DNA of 64,000 nucleotides from Agromyces sp. Root81 (lineage in GTDB: Bacteria > Actinomycetota > Actinomycetes > Actinomycetales > Microbacteriaceae): the NCBI RefSeq assembly GCF_001429165.1, contig NZ_LMIR01000001.1, positions 518,875-582,874 on the forward strand. Reading direction: 5' to 3'. The notes beneath the pieces are model-generated. The model was not told where the DNA came from. It worked only from the letters and a program-made list of their open reading frames with translations, and ran no database searches. Both the position numbers and the translations under genes were made by a program. Positions 26,335 to 35,225 of this stretch are shown here, piece after piece (the stretch's first letter is position 1; every line of letters begins with the position of its first letter).

Positions 26335-27801
26335 ATGTCCACGCACACCCCAGACCAGCCCATCGCCGTCGCTCGAGCCGTCGGTGCGGACAGCTCGTTC
26401 GACAACCCCTACCTGCTCGGCGTCTATGCACCGGTGCAGACCGAGCTGTCGCTCGAGGACCTCGAGGTCATCGGCGAGGTGCCCCGTGACCTCAACGGCG
26501 TCTACCTCCGCAACGGGCCCAACCGTCGTTTCGATTCCCCCGGCCGGTACCACATGTTCGACGGCGACGGCATGATCCATGCCGTGCACTTCGACGGCGG
26601 CAAGGTGCGCTACCGCAACCGCTGGGTCCGCACCAAGGCGTTCCACGAGGAATCCGCCGCCGGCAAGTCCCTCTGGACGGGCCTGATGGAGAACCCGGAG
26701 GGCAACCCGTTCGGCAACGGGCACGGCCTCGGCATCAAGGACTCCGCGAACACCGACGTGATCTTCCACCGCGGCCAGGTGCTCGCCACCTGGTACCTGT
26801 GCGGAGACCCGTACGCCGTCGACCCGCTCTCACTCGAGACGCTCGGTGCCCAGGACTTCCTCGGCACGTTCGCGGGCGACATGATGGCCCACCCGAAGGC
26901 CGACGAGCGCACCGGCGAGCTGCTCTGGTTCGACTACGGCCCCGACATGAACTACATGCGCTACGGCATCATCGGCCCCGACGGCACGCAGACCCACCTC
27001 GCGCAGGTCGACCTGCCCGGCCCCCGACTGCCGCACGACATGGCGATCACCGAGAACTACACCGTGCTGATGGACCTTCCGCTCGTGCAGGACCAGGAGG
27101 CCCGCCGCAACGGCAAGTACCGGATCTTCTACGACAAGTCGCTCGTGTCGCGCTTCGCGGTGCTCCCCCGCTACGGATCCGGCGCCGAGGTGCGCTGGTT
27201 CGAAGCGAAGCCCTGCTACATCTACCACGTCGTCAACTCGTGGGAAGAGGGGACGAAGATCATCATGGAGGTGTGCCGCGTGAAGAACCCGCAGCACCAG
27301 TCGACCTTCGAGCACCCGCTGGCCAACATGCTCGCGTACATGCGACTGGACGCGCAGCTGTACCGCTACGAGTTCGACCTGGTCACCGGGCAGACGTCCG
27401 AGCGCCCCATCGACGACCAGAACATCGAGTTCCCCAGCATGGACCAGCGCATCGTCGGCGTTCCGCACCGCTACTCGTACAACATGAGCCTGGCGAACGA
27501 GCCCACGCTGCTCTTCGACGGCATCGTGCGCTACGACTCGAAGACCGGCGAGAAGGAGAGCTACCAGTTCGGCGCAGGGCGCTGGGGCTCGGAGAGCCCG
27601 TTCGCTCCCCGTGACGGATCCACGAGCGACAGCGACGGCTACCTGGTGACCTTCGTCAACGACGAGATCGAGGGGCGCGGCGAGATCCTCGTGCTCGCCG
27701 CCGATGACCTGGCCGCCGGCCCGGTCGCCCGCATCAAGCTCCCCCAGTCCGTACCCGCGGGGTTCCACGCCACGTGGATCCGCGCAGACCAGCTCGCCTG
27801 A
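26335..27801 (+). CDS. Carotenoid cleavage oxygenase family protein
   Basis: A 488-residue seven-bladed propeller oxygenase with non-haem iron, the family of carotenoid, lignostilbene and isoeugenol cleaving enzymes that cut a C=C bond into two carbonyls. The four iron-binding His are visible at about 186 (MMAHPK), 234 (LPHDMAIT), 298 (YIYHVVNSWEE) and 478 (GFHATWI). GVYLRNGPN near residue 60 is the family opening. No signal peptide. Placement right after an aldehyde dehydrogenase and between CoA ligases and thiolases implies catabolism of the cleavage products. Exact substrate is unknown. Confidence 0.88.
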   Translation: MSTHTPDQPIAVARAVGADSSFDNPYLLGVYAPVQTELSLEDLEVIGEVPRDLNGVYLRNGPNRRFDSPGRYHMFDGDGMIHAVHFDGGKVRYRNRWVRTKAFHEESAAGKSLWTGLMENPEGNPFGNGHGLGIKDSANTDVIFHRGQVLATWYLCGDPYAVDPLSLETLGAQDFLGTFAGDMMAHPKADERTGELLWFDYGPDMNYMRYGIIGPDGTQTHLAQVDLPGPRLPHDMAITENYTVLMDLPLVQDQEARRNGKYRIFYDKSLVSRFAVLPRYGSGAEVRWFEAKPCYIYHVVNSWEEGTKIIMEVCRVKNPQHQSTFEHPLANMLAYMRLDAQLYRYEFDLVTGQTSERPIDDQNIEFPSMDQRIVGVPHRYSYNMSLANEPTLLFDGIVRYDSKTGEKESYQFGAGRWGSESPFAPRDGSTSDSDGYLVTFVNDEIEGRGEILVLAADDLAAGPVARIKLPQSVPAGFHATWIRADQLA

Positions 27802-27823
27802 ACGCACGACCAACCGATCACCA

Positions 27824-27857
27824 CGTCGGTCCCCGACAGAGCTGTCGGGGACCGACG
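27824..27857. terminator. 16-bp perfect hairpin after the oxygenase gene
   Basis: Arms CGTCGGTCCCCGACAG and its complement with a loop of two bases (AG) lie in the 84-bp gap before the second CoA ligase. There is no U-tract. It may be a partial terminator or an mRNA-stabilising structure that sets different levels of the genes on either side. Confidence 0.55.
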
Positions 27858-27885
27858 CCCACCCGAACAGGTAAGGAAGCCCCCC

Positions 27886-29622
27886 ATGTCCGAAAGTCGT
27901 CTGAACCTGCACCCCCAGTCCCGTGTCGACCGCCTCGTCGGAGACGGCCAATGGACCCCCGAGACCATCGACGGGATGTTCCGTGCAACGGCCGCCCGAC
28001 GCGGCGACGCGCTCGCGATCGTCGACCCCGCCAACCGCGCGGCCCTGGCCGGCGGCGCGGCGCGGCGCCTCACGTGGCGCGAGGTCGACAGCGAGGTGAC
28101 GGCGCTGGCCGCACGCCTCGCCGAAGCGGGAGTGAGTCGCGGTGACACGATCGGCGTCCAACTCGCCAACGGCATCGAGCTCACCGAGGTGCTCATCGCC
28201 GCGTGGACGCTCGGCGCCACCGTGTCGCCGCTGGCGATGCAGTACCGCGATCACGAGATCACCACGATGGGCGCCGCCGCGGAGTTCGACTGGGTCGTCG
28301 CGGCGCGCGCCTTCGGCGAACGCCACCCGGCCGACGACTTCGCCCGCCTGCGCGGCGAGCTGCCGACCGTCCGCGGCGTGTTCAGCTATGGACTGCCCGA
28401 CGACGCCCTCTGCGAGGACAGCACCGGTGCGACCCACCTGTTCCCGACCGCGGCCACCACCGAGGACGAGGCGGCCGTGGCCGCCTACCGCGTCGCAACT
28501 CCCAACGACCCCAACGACTGCGTGACGATCTGCTGGACCTCCGGCACCGAGGGCGTGCCCAAGGGCGTCATGCGGGCGCACTACGACTGGCTCGTCTTCA
28601 GCATGGTCTGTCAGGATGCCTCGGCGACGACCACCGACGACGTGATCCTGAACGCCTTCCCGATGATCAACATGGCGGGCATCTGCGCGATGCTGCTGCC
28701 GTGGGTCCGCACCGGCTGCGTGCTCGTGCAGCACCACCCGTTCGATGCCCCGACGTTCTTCGGCCAGATCGCGCGCGAACGCGTGACCTACACGCTCGCA
28801 CCGCCGGCGCTGCTGTCGATGCTGCTGCACAACGAGGAGCTGCTGAGCAGGATCGACCTCACCAGCCTGACCCGGATCGGATCGGGTTCCGCACCGCTCA
28901 ACCCGGCGATGGTGCGGGGATGGCAGGAGCGGTTCGGCATCCCGATCATCAACTTCTTCGGCTCCAACGAGGGCGTCGGCCTGCTCTCCAGCAGCGTCGA
29001 CCTGCCGAGCCCCGACGACCGCGCGAGGTTCTTCCCGCGCTACGGCGCCGAGGGCACGGACTGGTCGATGCAGCTGTCGAAGTGGGCCGACGTCAAGATC
29101 TACGACCTGGAGACCGGCGACGAGATCACCGAACCCGGCCGGCCCGGCGAGCTGCACATCAGCGGCCCGCAGCTCTTCGCGCGCTACCTTAACGCCGAGA
29201 CGCTCTCCAACCCGTTCGACGAGGCGGGCTACCTGAAGACCGGCGACATCTTCGAGATCGCCGGCGACCAGGGTCAGTTCCTCCGCTACGTCGACCGGGC
29301 GAAGGACATCATCATCCGCGGCGGCATGAACATCGCCCCCGTCGAGCTGGAGACGCTCATCATGAAGCATCCGGCCGTCGCAGACGTCGCGGTCGTCGGC
29401 GACCTGGACGAGACGCTCGGCGAGAAGGTCGCGGCGTTCGTGGCGCTGCACCCCGAGACCACGCTGGATCTGCCGGAGCTCGTCGAGTTCCTGCGGGAAC
29501 AGCACATCGCCTCGTACAAGCTGCCCGAGAACCTGCGCGTGGTCGAGCTGCTTCCGCGCAACCCCGTCGGAAAGGTCGTCAAGACCGAGCTGCGCAAGGC
29601 CCTCGCCGAGGCGCAGGCGTGA
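27886..29622 (+). CDS. AMP-dependent acyl-CoA synthetase (2)
   Basis: A second ANL ligase, 578 residues. Motifs: WTSGTEGVPKGVMRAHYDW, FGSNEGVGLLS, YLKTGDIF, DRAKDIIIRGGMNIAP, and the C-terminal NPVGKVVKTELRK with the catalytic Lys. It is not a duplicate of ligase 1; the two differ widely, so they should activate different acids, for instance the two halves made by C=C cleavage. Stop overlaps the next thiolase by 4 bp. Confidence 0.88.
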   Translation: MSESRLNLHPQSRVDRLVGDGQWTPETIDGMFRATAARRGDALAIVDPANRAALAGGAARRLTWREVDSEVTALAARLAEAGVSRGDTIGVQLANGIELTEVLIAAWTLGATVSPLAMQYRDHEITTMGAAAEFDWVVAARAFGERHPADDFARLRGELPTVRGVFSYGLPDDALCEDSTGATHLFPTAATTEDEAAVAAYRVATPNDPNDCVTICWTSGTEGVPKGVMRAHYDWLVFSMVCQDASATTTDDVILNAFPMINMAGICAMLLPWVRTGCVLVQHHPFDAPTFFGQIARERVTYTLAPPALLSMLLHNEELLSRIDLTSLTRIGSGSAPLNPAMVRGWQERFGIPIINFFGSNEGVGLLSSSVDLPSPDDRARFFPRYGAEGTDWSMQLSKWADVKIYDLETGDEITEPGRPGELHISGPQLFARYLNAETLSNPFDEAGYLKTGDIFEIAGDQGQFLRYVDRAKDIIIRGGMNIAPVELETLIMKHPAVADVAVVGDLDETLGEKVAAFVALHPETTLDLPELVEFLREQHIASYKLPENLRVVELLPRNPVGKVVKTELRKALAEAQA

Positions 29623-30803
29623 GCAAGGCCCTGATCCTCGACGCCGCGCGCACGCCGCGAGCACGGGTCCGCCGCGGCGGCGGCACCCTCGCCGGGCTCT
29701 CGCCGGCCGAGCTGCTGGCCGTCGTCCTGCGCGAGCTCACGGCACGAGGGCTGCCCGACGATCGCGTCGATGACGTGATCGTGGGGGTGAGCACGGTCGT
29801 CGGGGAACAGGGCGGGAACGTGGGGCGGGTGGCGGCGATGCACGCCGGCTGGTCCGACGCCGTGCCCGCCGGTGTCGTCTCCCGCCTGTGCGGCTCCGGA
29901 CTCGATGCCATCGCGTCCGGAGCCGCTCAGGTGCGCTCCGGGGGTGCGGAGCTCGTCGTGGCCGCGGGCGTCGAATCGATGTCGCGCGTGCCGATGCTCG
30001 CCGACCGGCCCGCCTTCGCCGTCGACAAGGCAGCGGGCGAGGCGACCGGTTTCGTCTCCATCGGAGTCTCAGCGGATGCCGCGGCGATCCGTGCCGGCTT
30101 CTCCCGCACTCAGCTCGACGAGTACGGCGTGCGCAGCCAACTCCGCGCAAGTGCCGCGCCCGCCTGGGAGTCGACCATCCCGGTGACGACGCCGTCCGGC
30201 ACCGTGCTGGCGCACGACGAGGGCGCGCGGCCCGACACCACGTTGGAGTCGCTGGCCTCGCTCGAACCTCTGTTCGCGGATGATCCGCTGTGGGAGCGGG
30301 TGGAACGGCACCTCGGCATCACGACGGGTTCCGACCGCGGCCGTCACACCGTCGGTACGGCGCCGCAGTTCGCGGATGCCGCCGCCGCGGTCGTGCTCGC
30401 CTCGGAGGCCGGGGCGCAGCAGTCCGATCGGACGCCGATCGGAACGGTGCTCGGCTGGGGTCAGGCCGCGGTCCGCTCGCCGGGCCTCGAGGCGACGGTG
30501 CCCGCCAGCAGGAAGGCGCTCGACCAGGCCGGGCTGCAGGCGAGCGAGTTGTCGGTCGTCGAGGTGAACGAGTCCTTCGCGGTGACTCCCCTGCTCCTCA
30601 CCCGCGAGCTGGGACTGCCGGCCGACTTCGTCAACGCGCATGGCGGCGCCATCGCCGTGGGCCACCCGCTGGGTGCCTGCGGCGGAGTGCTCGTGGCGAA
30701 CGCGTTGGACCAACTGCGCCGGAAGGGCGGCGGCTACGGCCTCGTCGTGATTCCGGCGGCGCTGGGCTTGGCCACCGCCGTCGTCATCGAGTCCTTCGCG
30801 TGA
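29619..30803 (+). CDS. Thiolase family protein (2), second Cys missing
   Basis: A 394-residue thiolase-fold protein. The nucleophile motif VSRLCGSGLDA and the His motif AHGGAIAVGHPLGACGG are present, and so is NESFA. The usual C-terminal Cys-x-Gly motif is replaced by VVIPAALGLATAVV, so the second catalytic Cys (the proton-shuttling one) is absent. It may catalyse cleavage slowly, use another base, or do a different Claisen-type step. GTG start coupled to ligase 2. Confidence 0.8.
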   Translation: MSKALILDAARTPRARVRRGGGTLAGLSPAELLAVVLRELTARGLPDDRVDDVIVGVSTVVGEQGGNVGRVAAMHAGWSDAVPAGVVSRLCGSGLDAIASGAAQVRSGGAELVVAAGVESMSRVPMLADRPAFAVDKAAGEATGFVSIGVSADAAAIRAGFSRTQLDEYGVRSQLRASAAPAWESTIPVTTPSGTVLAHDEGARPDTTLESLASLEPLFADDPLWERVERHLGITTGSDRGRHTVGTAPQFADAAAAVVLASEAGAQQSDRTPIGTVLGWGQAAVRSPGLEATVPASRKALDQAGLQASELSVVEVNESFAVTPLLLTRELGLPADFVNAHGGAIAVGHPLGACGGVLVANALDQLRRKGGGYGLVVIPAALGLATAVVIESFA

Positions 30804-30864
30804 CCGTGCCGGTGCCGGAACGCAGCCGCCCGAGACGCAGACACCCCGACAGGAGCCGAAGAAG

Positions 30865-32106
30865 ATGAGCAGCAGACGAGGCGTGTACCTCCTGGGTGGA
30901 TCCCAGACGGACTTCAAGCGCAACCTCGCCGCCGAGGGCGTCGACGATGCGGTGTTCTCATTGATCCGGGAAGCCGCGCTCGGCGCCGTCGAGGACGCCG
31001 CGATCGATCCGGGCGACATCCAGCGCGGGCACGTCGGCAACCACTCGAGCGAGATCTTCACCGGACAGTCGCACCTCGGCGCCATGCTTCCGGCCGTCAC
31101 GGAGGAGTGGAGCCAGTTGCCCTCATCGCGCCATGAGGCAGCGTGCGCATCGGGGAGCATGGCCGCGCTCGGCGCCATGGCCGACATCGAGGCCGGCTTC
31201 TACGACGTCGTCCTCGTGCTCGGCGTCGAGCAGATGCGCAACGTCCCAGGCACCGTTGCGGCGAACAATCTGGGATGTGCCGGCTGGCGCTCCCGAGAGG
31301 ATCTGGGCGAGCTGGCGTGGCCCACCGCGTTCGACCGCATCGCCGACGAGATCTCCCGGCGCTACGGCGGCATGACCACCGAGCATCTCTCGAGGCTCGT
31401 GCAGAACAGTCGGGCCAACGCGCGCCGCAATCCGCTGGCGCAGACGCGCGACTGGATCGAGACCGCGGCGTCCTTCGCCGATGACGACGAGGCGAACCCG
31501 ATCGTGCAGGGGGCGCTGCGCAAGAGCGACTGCGGGCGCATCAGCGACGGCTCCAGCGCCGTGGTGCTGGCGAGCCGCGAGTACGCGGAACGCTGGCGCA
31601 CGAGACGTGGGTACGCCCAACTGCCGCCGCGCATCACGGGCTGGGGGCACGCGACCTCGTCCATGGCACTCGACGAGAAGCTGCGCGCCTCCGTCGACAG
31701 CGAGTTCCTCTTTCCGCACCTCCGGGCTGCGATCGCCGACAGCTACGGCAGGGCCGGCATCGGAGGACCCGACGACCTCGATGCCATCGAGCTGCACGAC
31801 TGCTTCTCGATCAGCTCGTACATGGCCATCGACCACCTCGGCATCACCGAGCCGGGCAAGGGCTGGCAGGCGATCGAGGACGGCCGCATGGAGATGGGCG
31901 GGTCCATTCCGGTGAACCCCTCCGGAGGACTGCTCTCCGGCGGCCATCCGGTCGGAGCGACGGGCGTGCGAATGCTCAACGACGCCCGCCTGCAGGTGAC
32001 CGGCCGGGCGGGTGAGACGCAGGTCGAGGGCGCGAGGAACGTGGCCACCCTGAACTTCGGCGGCAGCGTCGCGACCGTCGCGAGCTTCGTCGTCGGGCGC
32101 GACTGA
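30865..32106 (+). CDS. SCP-x-type thiolase (3)
   Basis: A 413-residue thiolase of the SCP2/SCP-x class, which usually acts on branched, side-chain or sterol-like 3-ketoacyl-CoAs. Cys in HEAACASGSMAALGAM, HDCFS in place of NEAF, and the His in SGGHPVGATGVRM are present; the class naturally lacks the CxG end motif and finishes in LNFGGSVATVASFVV. It has its own ribosome site after a 61-bp gap and ends convergent with the kinase-like gene. Confidence 0.87.
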   Translation: MSSRRGVYLLGGSQTDFKRNLAAEGVDDAVFSLIREAALGAVEDAAIDPGDIQRGHVGNHSSEIFTGQSHLGAMLPAVTEEWSQLPSSRHEAACASGSMAALGAMADIEAGFYDVVLVLGVEQMRNVPGTVAANNLGCAGWRSREDLGELAWPTAFDRIADEISRRYGGMTTEHLSRLVQNSRANARRNPLAQTRDWIETAASFADDDEANPIVQGALRKSDCGRISDGSSAVVLASREYAERWRTRRGYAQLPPRITGWGHATSSMALDEKLRASVDSEFLFPHLRAAIADSYGRAGIGGPDDLDAIELHDCFSISSYMAIDHLGITEPGKGWQAIEDGRMEMGGSIPVNPSGGLLSGGHPVGATGVRMLNDARLQVTGRAGETQVEGARNVATLNFGGSVATVASFVVGRD

Positions 32107-32124
32107 CCGCCAGAGCCCACGGGC

Positions 32125-33204
32125 TCAGCCCTCGATGAGCCTGGCCGACTCCCTGACGAGCGCGGGCACGCCATCGGCGAGAGTCGGCGCGAACCGGTCA
32201 CCCGGCCGCTCGCCGTTCAACCACCGCGTGTAGATCGCCTCGCAGAAGACGGCGGCCTTCCACAGCGCGAGGGCCTGATACCAGCGGAGTTCCGACAGAT
32301 CGAGTCCGGTCGCCGCGCCGTACCGTGCCGCCAGTTCCGCCCGAGACGGATAGCCCTCGTAGCGGGTGACCGGCGTGAGCTCGAGCGGAGTCGACGCCGC
32401 TCCCGCCTCCGCGTACGTGGCGAGGAAGTATCCGAGGTCGGCGAGCGGGTCGCCGACGGTCGCCATCTCCCAGTCCAGGATCGCCAGCACCCGCGGCGGG
32501 GCGCCGTGCTCGAACATGAGATTGCCGATGCGGTAGTCGCCGTGCACGACCGAGGCCCGCTGACTCGTCGGGGAGTTCGCCGCAAGCCACGATGCAACGG
32601 ACGCGATCTCCGGCACGGACCGCCGCGTCGAGGCATCCCACAGCGAGGAGAACAGGCCCACCTGCCGCTCCAGGTATCCGTCCGGCCGGCCCACGCGCTC
32701 GAGGCCGCCGCCGGCGGCGTCCACGTCATGGAGCGTGACGAGCGCGTCGACGGCCGCGAAGGCCGTGGCCCGGCGCTGCTCAGGAGTGTCGAGCCCGACG
32801 AGCTCCGCGTCGGTGATGACGGCGCCGTCGAGGTGGTCCATCACATAGAACGGCACGCCGAGCACCGAGTCATCCGCGCACACGGCCACGATGTTCGGCA
32901 CCGAGATCCCGGCTGCCTTCACGAGCAGCTGGATGCGCGACTCGCGCACCATGTCGTGGGTGGACTTCGGCAGCGGCGGACGCGGGCCGCGCCGGAGCAC
33001 GAGCGAGCGCTCCCCTCGGCGGAGCAGGTACGTCAGGTTCGAGTGGCCCTCGCCGATGCGCTGCCACGAGATCGCGCCCGAGCCGAGCCCCTCGCCATCC
33101 AGGAAGCCGGTGAGGGCATCGAGCACCAGCAGCGGCGGTCGCGCCATCGCCTCGGCATCCGCTCTGGTGGCCACGACCTCCACCCCGTCAGGTGTCGAAA
33201 TCAC
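32125..33204 (-). CDS. APH/ACAD10-type phosphotransferase (LvaA-like)
   Basis: A 359-residue aminoglycoside-phosphotransferase-fold kinase of the group linked to acyl-CoA dehydrogenases. VVHGDYRIGNLMF carries the catalytic Asp and Asn, ILDWEMATVGDPLADLGYF the metal-binding Asp. The GTG start overlaps the dehydrogenase stop (GTGA). Proteins of this type next to an acyl-CoA dehydrogenase, including LvaA of Pseudomonas putida, phosphorylate 4-hydroxyacyl-CoA; antibiotic resistance is improbable here. Its role is inferred from context. Confidence 0.82.
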   Translation of the reverse strand: MISTPDGVEVVATRADAEAMARPPLLVLDALTGFLDGEGLGSGAISWQRIGEGHSNLTYLLRRGERSLVLRRGPRPPLPKSTHDMVRESRIQLLVKAAGISVPNIVAVCADDSVLGVPFYVMDHLDGAVITDAELVGLDTPEQRRATAFAAVDALVTLHDVDAAGGGLERVGRPDGYLERQVGLFSSLWDASTRRSVPEIASVASWLAANSPTSQRASVVHGDYRIGNLMFEHGAPPRVLAILDWEMATVGDPLADLGYFLATYAEAGAASTPLELTPVTRYEGYPSRAELAARYGAATGLDLSELRWYQALALWKAAVFCEAIYTRWLNGERPGDRFAPTLADGVPALVRESARLIEG

Positions 33205-34424
33205 GACGCCGCACCGGCCACGATGTCCATCCTCGCGGCCCCCGCAGCGACCTCCGTGCGACGGCGCGAGGAGGCGCGGCGGGAGATCGCCCACTTGTGC
33301 GTCTCGTTCGAGCCGTCGTAGATGCGGAAGGGTCGCACCTCGTTCATGTACGAGGCGAGCGGGAGACGATCGGTGACGCCGTCGCCGCCGCAGAGCTGGA
33401 TCGCCCGGTCGATCACGCGGAAGACGGCCTCCGAGCAGTGCACCTTGGCGATGGACGACATGGCCGATCCGGCCTTCGGATCGCGTTCGAGCAGCGCTGC
33501 GGTCTTGGCGATGATCGCATCGGATGTCTCGATGTCGATGACCGACTGCGCGATCATGTCCTGCGCGATGCCCAACTCGGCGATGCGGTGCCCGAAGATC
33601 TCGCGCTCGTCGATGCGGTCGAGCACGATGTCGAGGGATCGACGAGCGAGGCCGAGCCATCGCATGCAGTGCGTCAGCCGGGCCGGGCCCAGCCGCACCT
33701 GCGCGTAGCGGAAACCCTCCCCTGGCGCGCCCAGCACCGCGTCGTCCGTGACGAAGCAGTCCTCGAAGTGCACGTGCGGGTGTCCGCCGGCGATCGCGCG
33801 GTCGATCGCGTGGATCTGTTCGCCGATCCGGATGCCCGGATTGTCCATGTCGACCAGCAGCATGGTCGCCCCGGCCGGGACGCCCTCGCCGGCTTCGTTG
33901 CGGGCCATCACGATCGCGAAGCCCGCCACCTCGGCGCCGCTGATGAACCGCTTGTGGCCGTTGATCACCCAACCGCCCTCGACCTTCACCGCCTCGGTGC
34001 GCAGCGCATCCGGGTCGGATCCGGCCCCCGGGTGCGGCTCCGTCATCGCGAAGCAAGAACGTACGGCACCCGATGCGAGGGGCGCCAGGTAGCGCTCCTT
34101 CTGGGCCTCCGTCGCGATGAGGCCGAGCATGTGCATGTTCCCCTCATCGGGTGCCATGCAGTTCAGCACGCTCGGCCCGATCGGCGAGTAGCCGGCCTCT
34201 TGGAAGACGGCCGACCAGTGCTCGATCGGCACGCCCTGCCCGCCGTACTCACGAGGAGCGTGCGGGGCGAAGACCCCCACGTCCTTTGCGGCCGCCATCA
34301 GCGTGGCTCGCAGCTCTTCGCTCAGGCGCACGTCGGGGCCCGGCTCTGCGGGGATGACGACGTTGCGGATGAAGTCGCGCGTGCGCAGGCGCAGCGCTTC
34401 CAGCTCCGGCACGGGACTGCTCAT
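33201..34424 (-). CDS. Acyl-CoA dehydrogenase (ACAD10/LvaC-like context)
   Basis: A 407-residue FAD-dependent acyl-CoA dehydrogenase. SCFAMTEPHPGAGSDPDALR is the flavin/acyl-CoA loop, GHKRFISGAEVAGFAIVMAR follows, and IYDGSNETHKWAISR near the C-terminus is in the position of the catalytic acid motif. Either normal alpha-beta desaturation or the isomerising/phosphate-eliminating step of 4-phosphoacyl-CoA is possible because a kinase-like gene is coupled to it. ATG at 34424 has AGGAGG 6 bp ahead. Confidence 0.85.
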   Translation of the reverse strand: MSSPVPELEALRLRTRDFIRNVVIPAEPGPDVRLSEELRATLMAAAKDVGVFAPHAPREYGGQGVPIEHWSAVFQEAGYSPIGPSVLNCMAPDEGNMHMLGLIATEAQKERYLAPLASGAVRSCFAMTEPHPGAGSDPDALRTEAVKVEGGWVINGHKRFISGAEVAGFAIVMARNEAGEGVPAGATMLLVDMDNPGIRIGEQIHAIDRAIAGGHPHVHFEDCFVTDDAVLGAPGEGFRYAQVRLGPARLTHCMRWLGLARRSLDIVLDRIDEREIFGHRIAELGIAQDMIAQSVIDIETSDAIIAKTAALLERDPKAGSAMSSIAKVHCSEAVFRVIDRAIQLCGGDGVTDRLPLASYMNEVRPFRIYDGSNETHKWAISRRASSRRRTEVAAGAARMDIVAGAAS

Positions 34425-35206
34425 GCCGCTCCTCCTGCCGAGAGCAGCCCACCGTCGAGCACCAGGGTCTGGCCGGAGACCCACGCGGAGTCGTCGGACG
34501 CGAAGTAGGCGACTGCGCCGGCGATGTCGTCCGGGGTGCCGAGCCGCCCGAGCGGATAGGCGGCAGCGACTTCCTCCTCCTTGCCTTCGTAGAGCACGCG
34601 GGCGAACCGGGTCTTGACGACCGCGGGGGCGACGGCGTTCACACGGATGTCGGGTCCGAGTTCGACCGCCAGGGTGCGCGTGAGGTGGATGAGCGCGGCC
34701 TTCGTGATGCCGTACATGCCGATGCCTTCGGACGGGATGAGGCCGGTGACCGAGGCCACGTTGACCACCACCCCTCGCCGCGCTGCGAAGCCGAGCGCCT
34801 CGTGGTGGTAGGCGGCCTGGGTCCAGGCGAGCGTGCCGAGCACATTCACCTCGACGAGCTTGCGCGCACCGGTGAGATCGAGGTCGATCAGCGGCCCGTA
34901 GACGGGGTTGATGCCCGCGTTGTTGACCAGGATGTCGAGGCCGCCGAGCTTGCGGGCGATGGTGTCCATGACCTCGGCGCGGTGCTCGGGGTCATCGCTC
35001 TTGCCCGCGACGAAGATCGCCGTGCCTGCAGGGAAGGATGCTGCGGCTTCGGCGAGCGGCTCGGGCTTCCGGGCGGTGATGCAGACCCGAGCTCCTTCGG
35101 CGACGAGCCGTCGAGCGATGGCGAGCCCGATGCCGCGGCTGGCCCCGGTGATCAGGGCCGTCCTGCCGGCCAGGCGGTGAGCGTTGACTGCGTTGTCGTT
35201 GTCCAT
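34421..35206 (-). CDS. SDR family oxidoreductase (LvaD-like position)
   Basis: A 261-residue short-chain dehydrogenase: TGASRGIGLAIARRL cofactor loop, NNAG(I)NPVYGP, Ser in NVASVTGL, and YGITKAALIHLTR with the catalytic Tyr/Lys. VSGQTLVLDGGLLSAGG is a standard end. First gene of the three-gene TetR-controlled unit, overlapping the dehydrogenase by 4 bp. In this setting it likely oxidises a 3-hydroxyacyl-CoA. An alternate ATG lies 6 bp upstream at 35212. Confidence 0.82.
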   Translation of the reverse strand: MDNDNAVNAHRLAGRTALITGASRGIGLAIARRLVAEGARVCITARKPEPLAEAAASFPAGTAIFVAGKSDDPEHRAEVMDTIARKLGGLDILVNNAGINPVYGPLIDLDLTGARKLVEVNVLGTLAWTQAAYHHEALGFAARRGVVVNVASVTGLIPSEGIGMYGITKAALIHLTRTLAVELGPDIRVNAVAPAVVKTRFARVLYEGKEEEVAAAYPLGRLGTPDDIAGAVAYFASDDSAWVSGQTLVLDGGLLSAGGAA

Positions 35207-35225
35207 ATGCATCCGTTGTCGTCGG

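Noticed and set aside
26830..29664. A 944-residue minus-strand open frame
   Set aside because: Shadow of the oxygenase, CoA ligase and thiolase genes on the plus strand; no recognisable domain.
32125..33204. Aminoglycoside resistance gene
   Set aside because: The kinase fold is shared, but coupling to an acyl-CoA dehydrogenase and SDR fits acyl-CoA metabolism instead.
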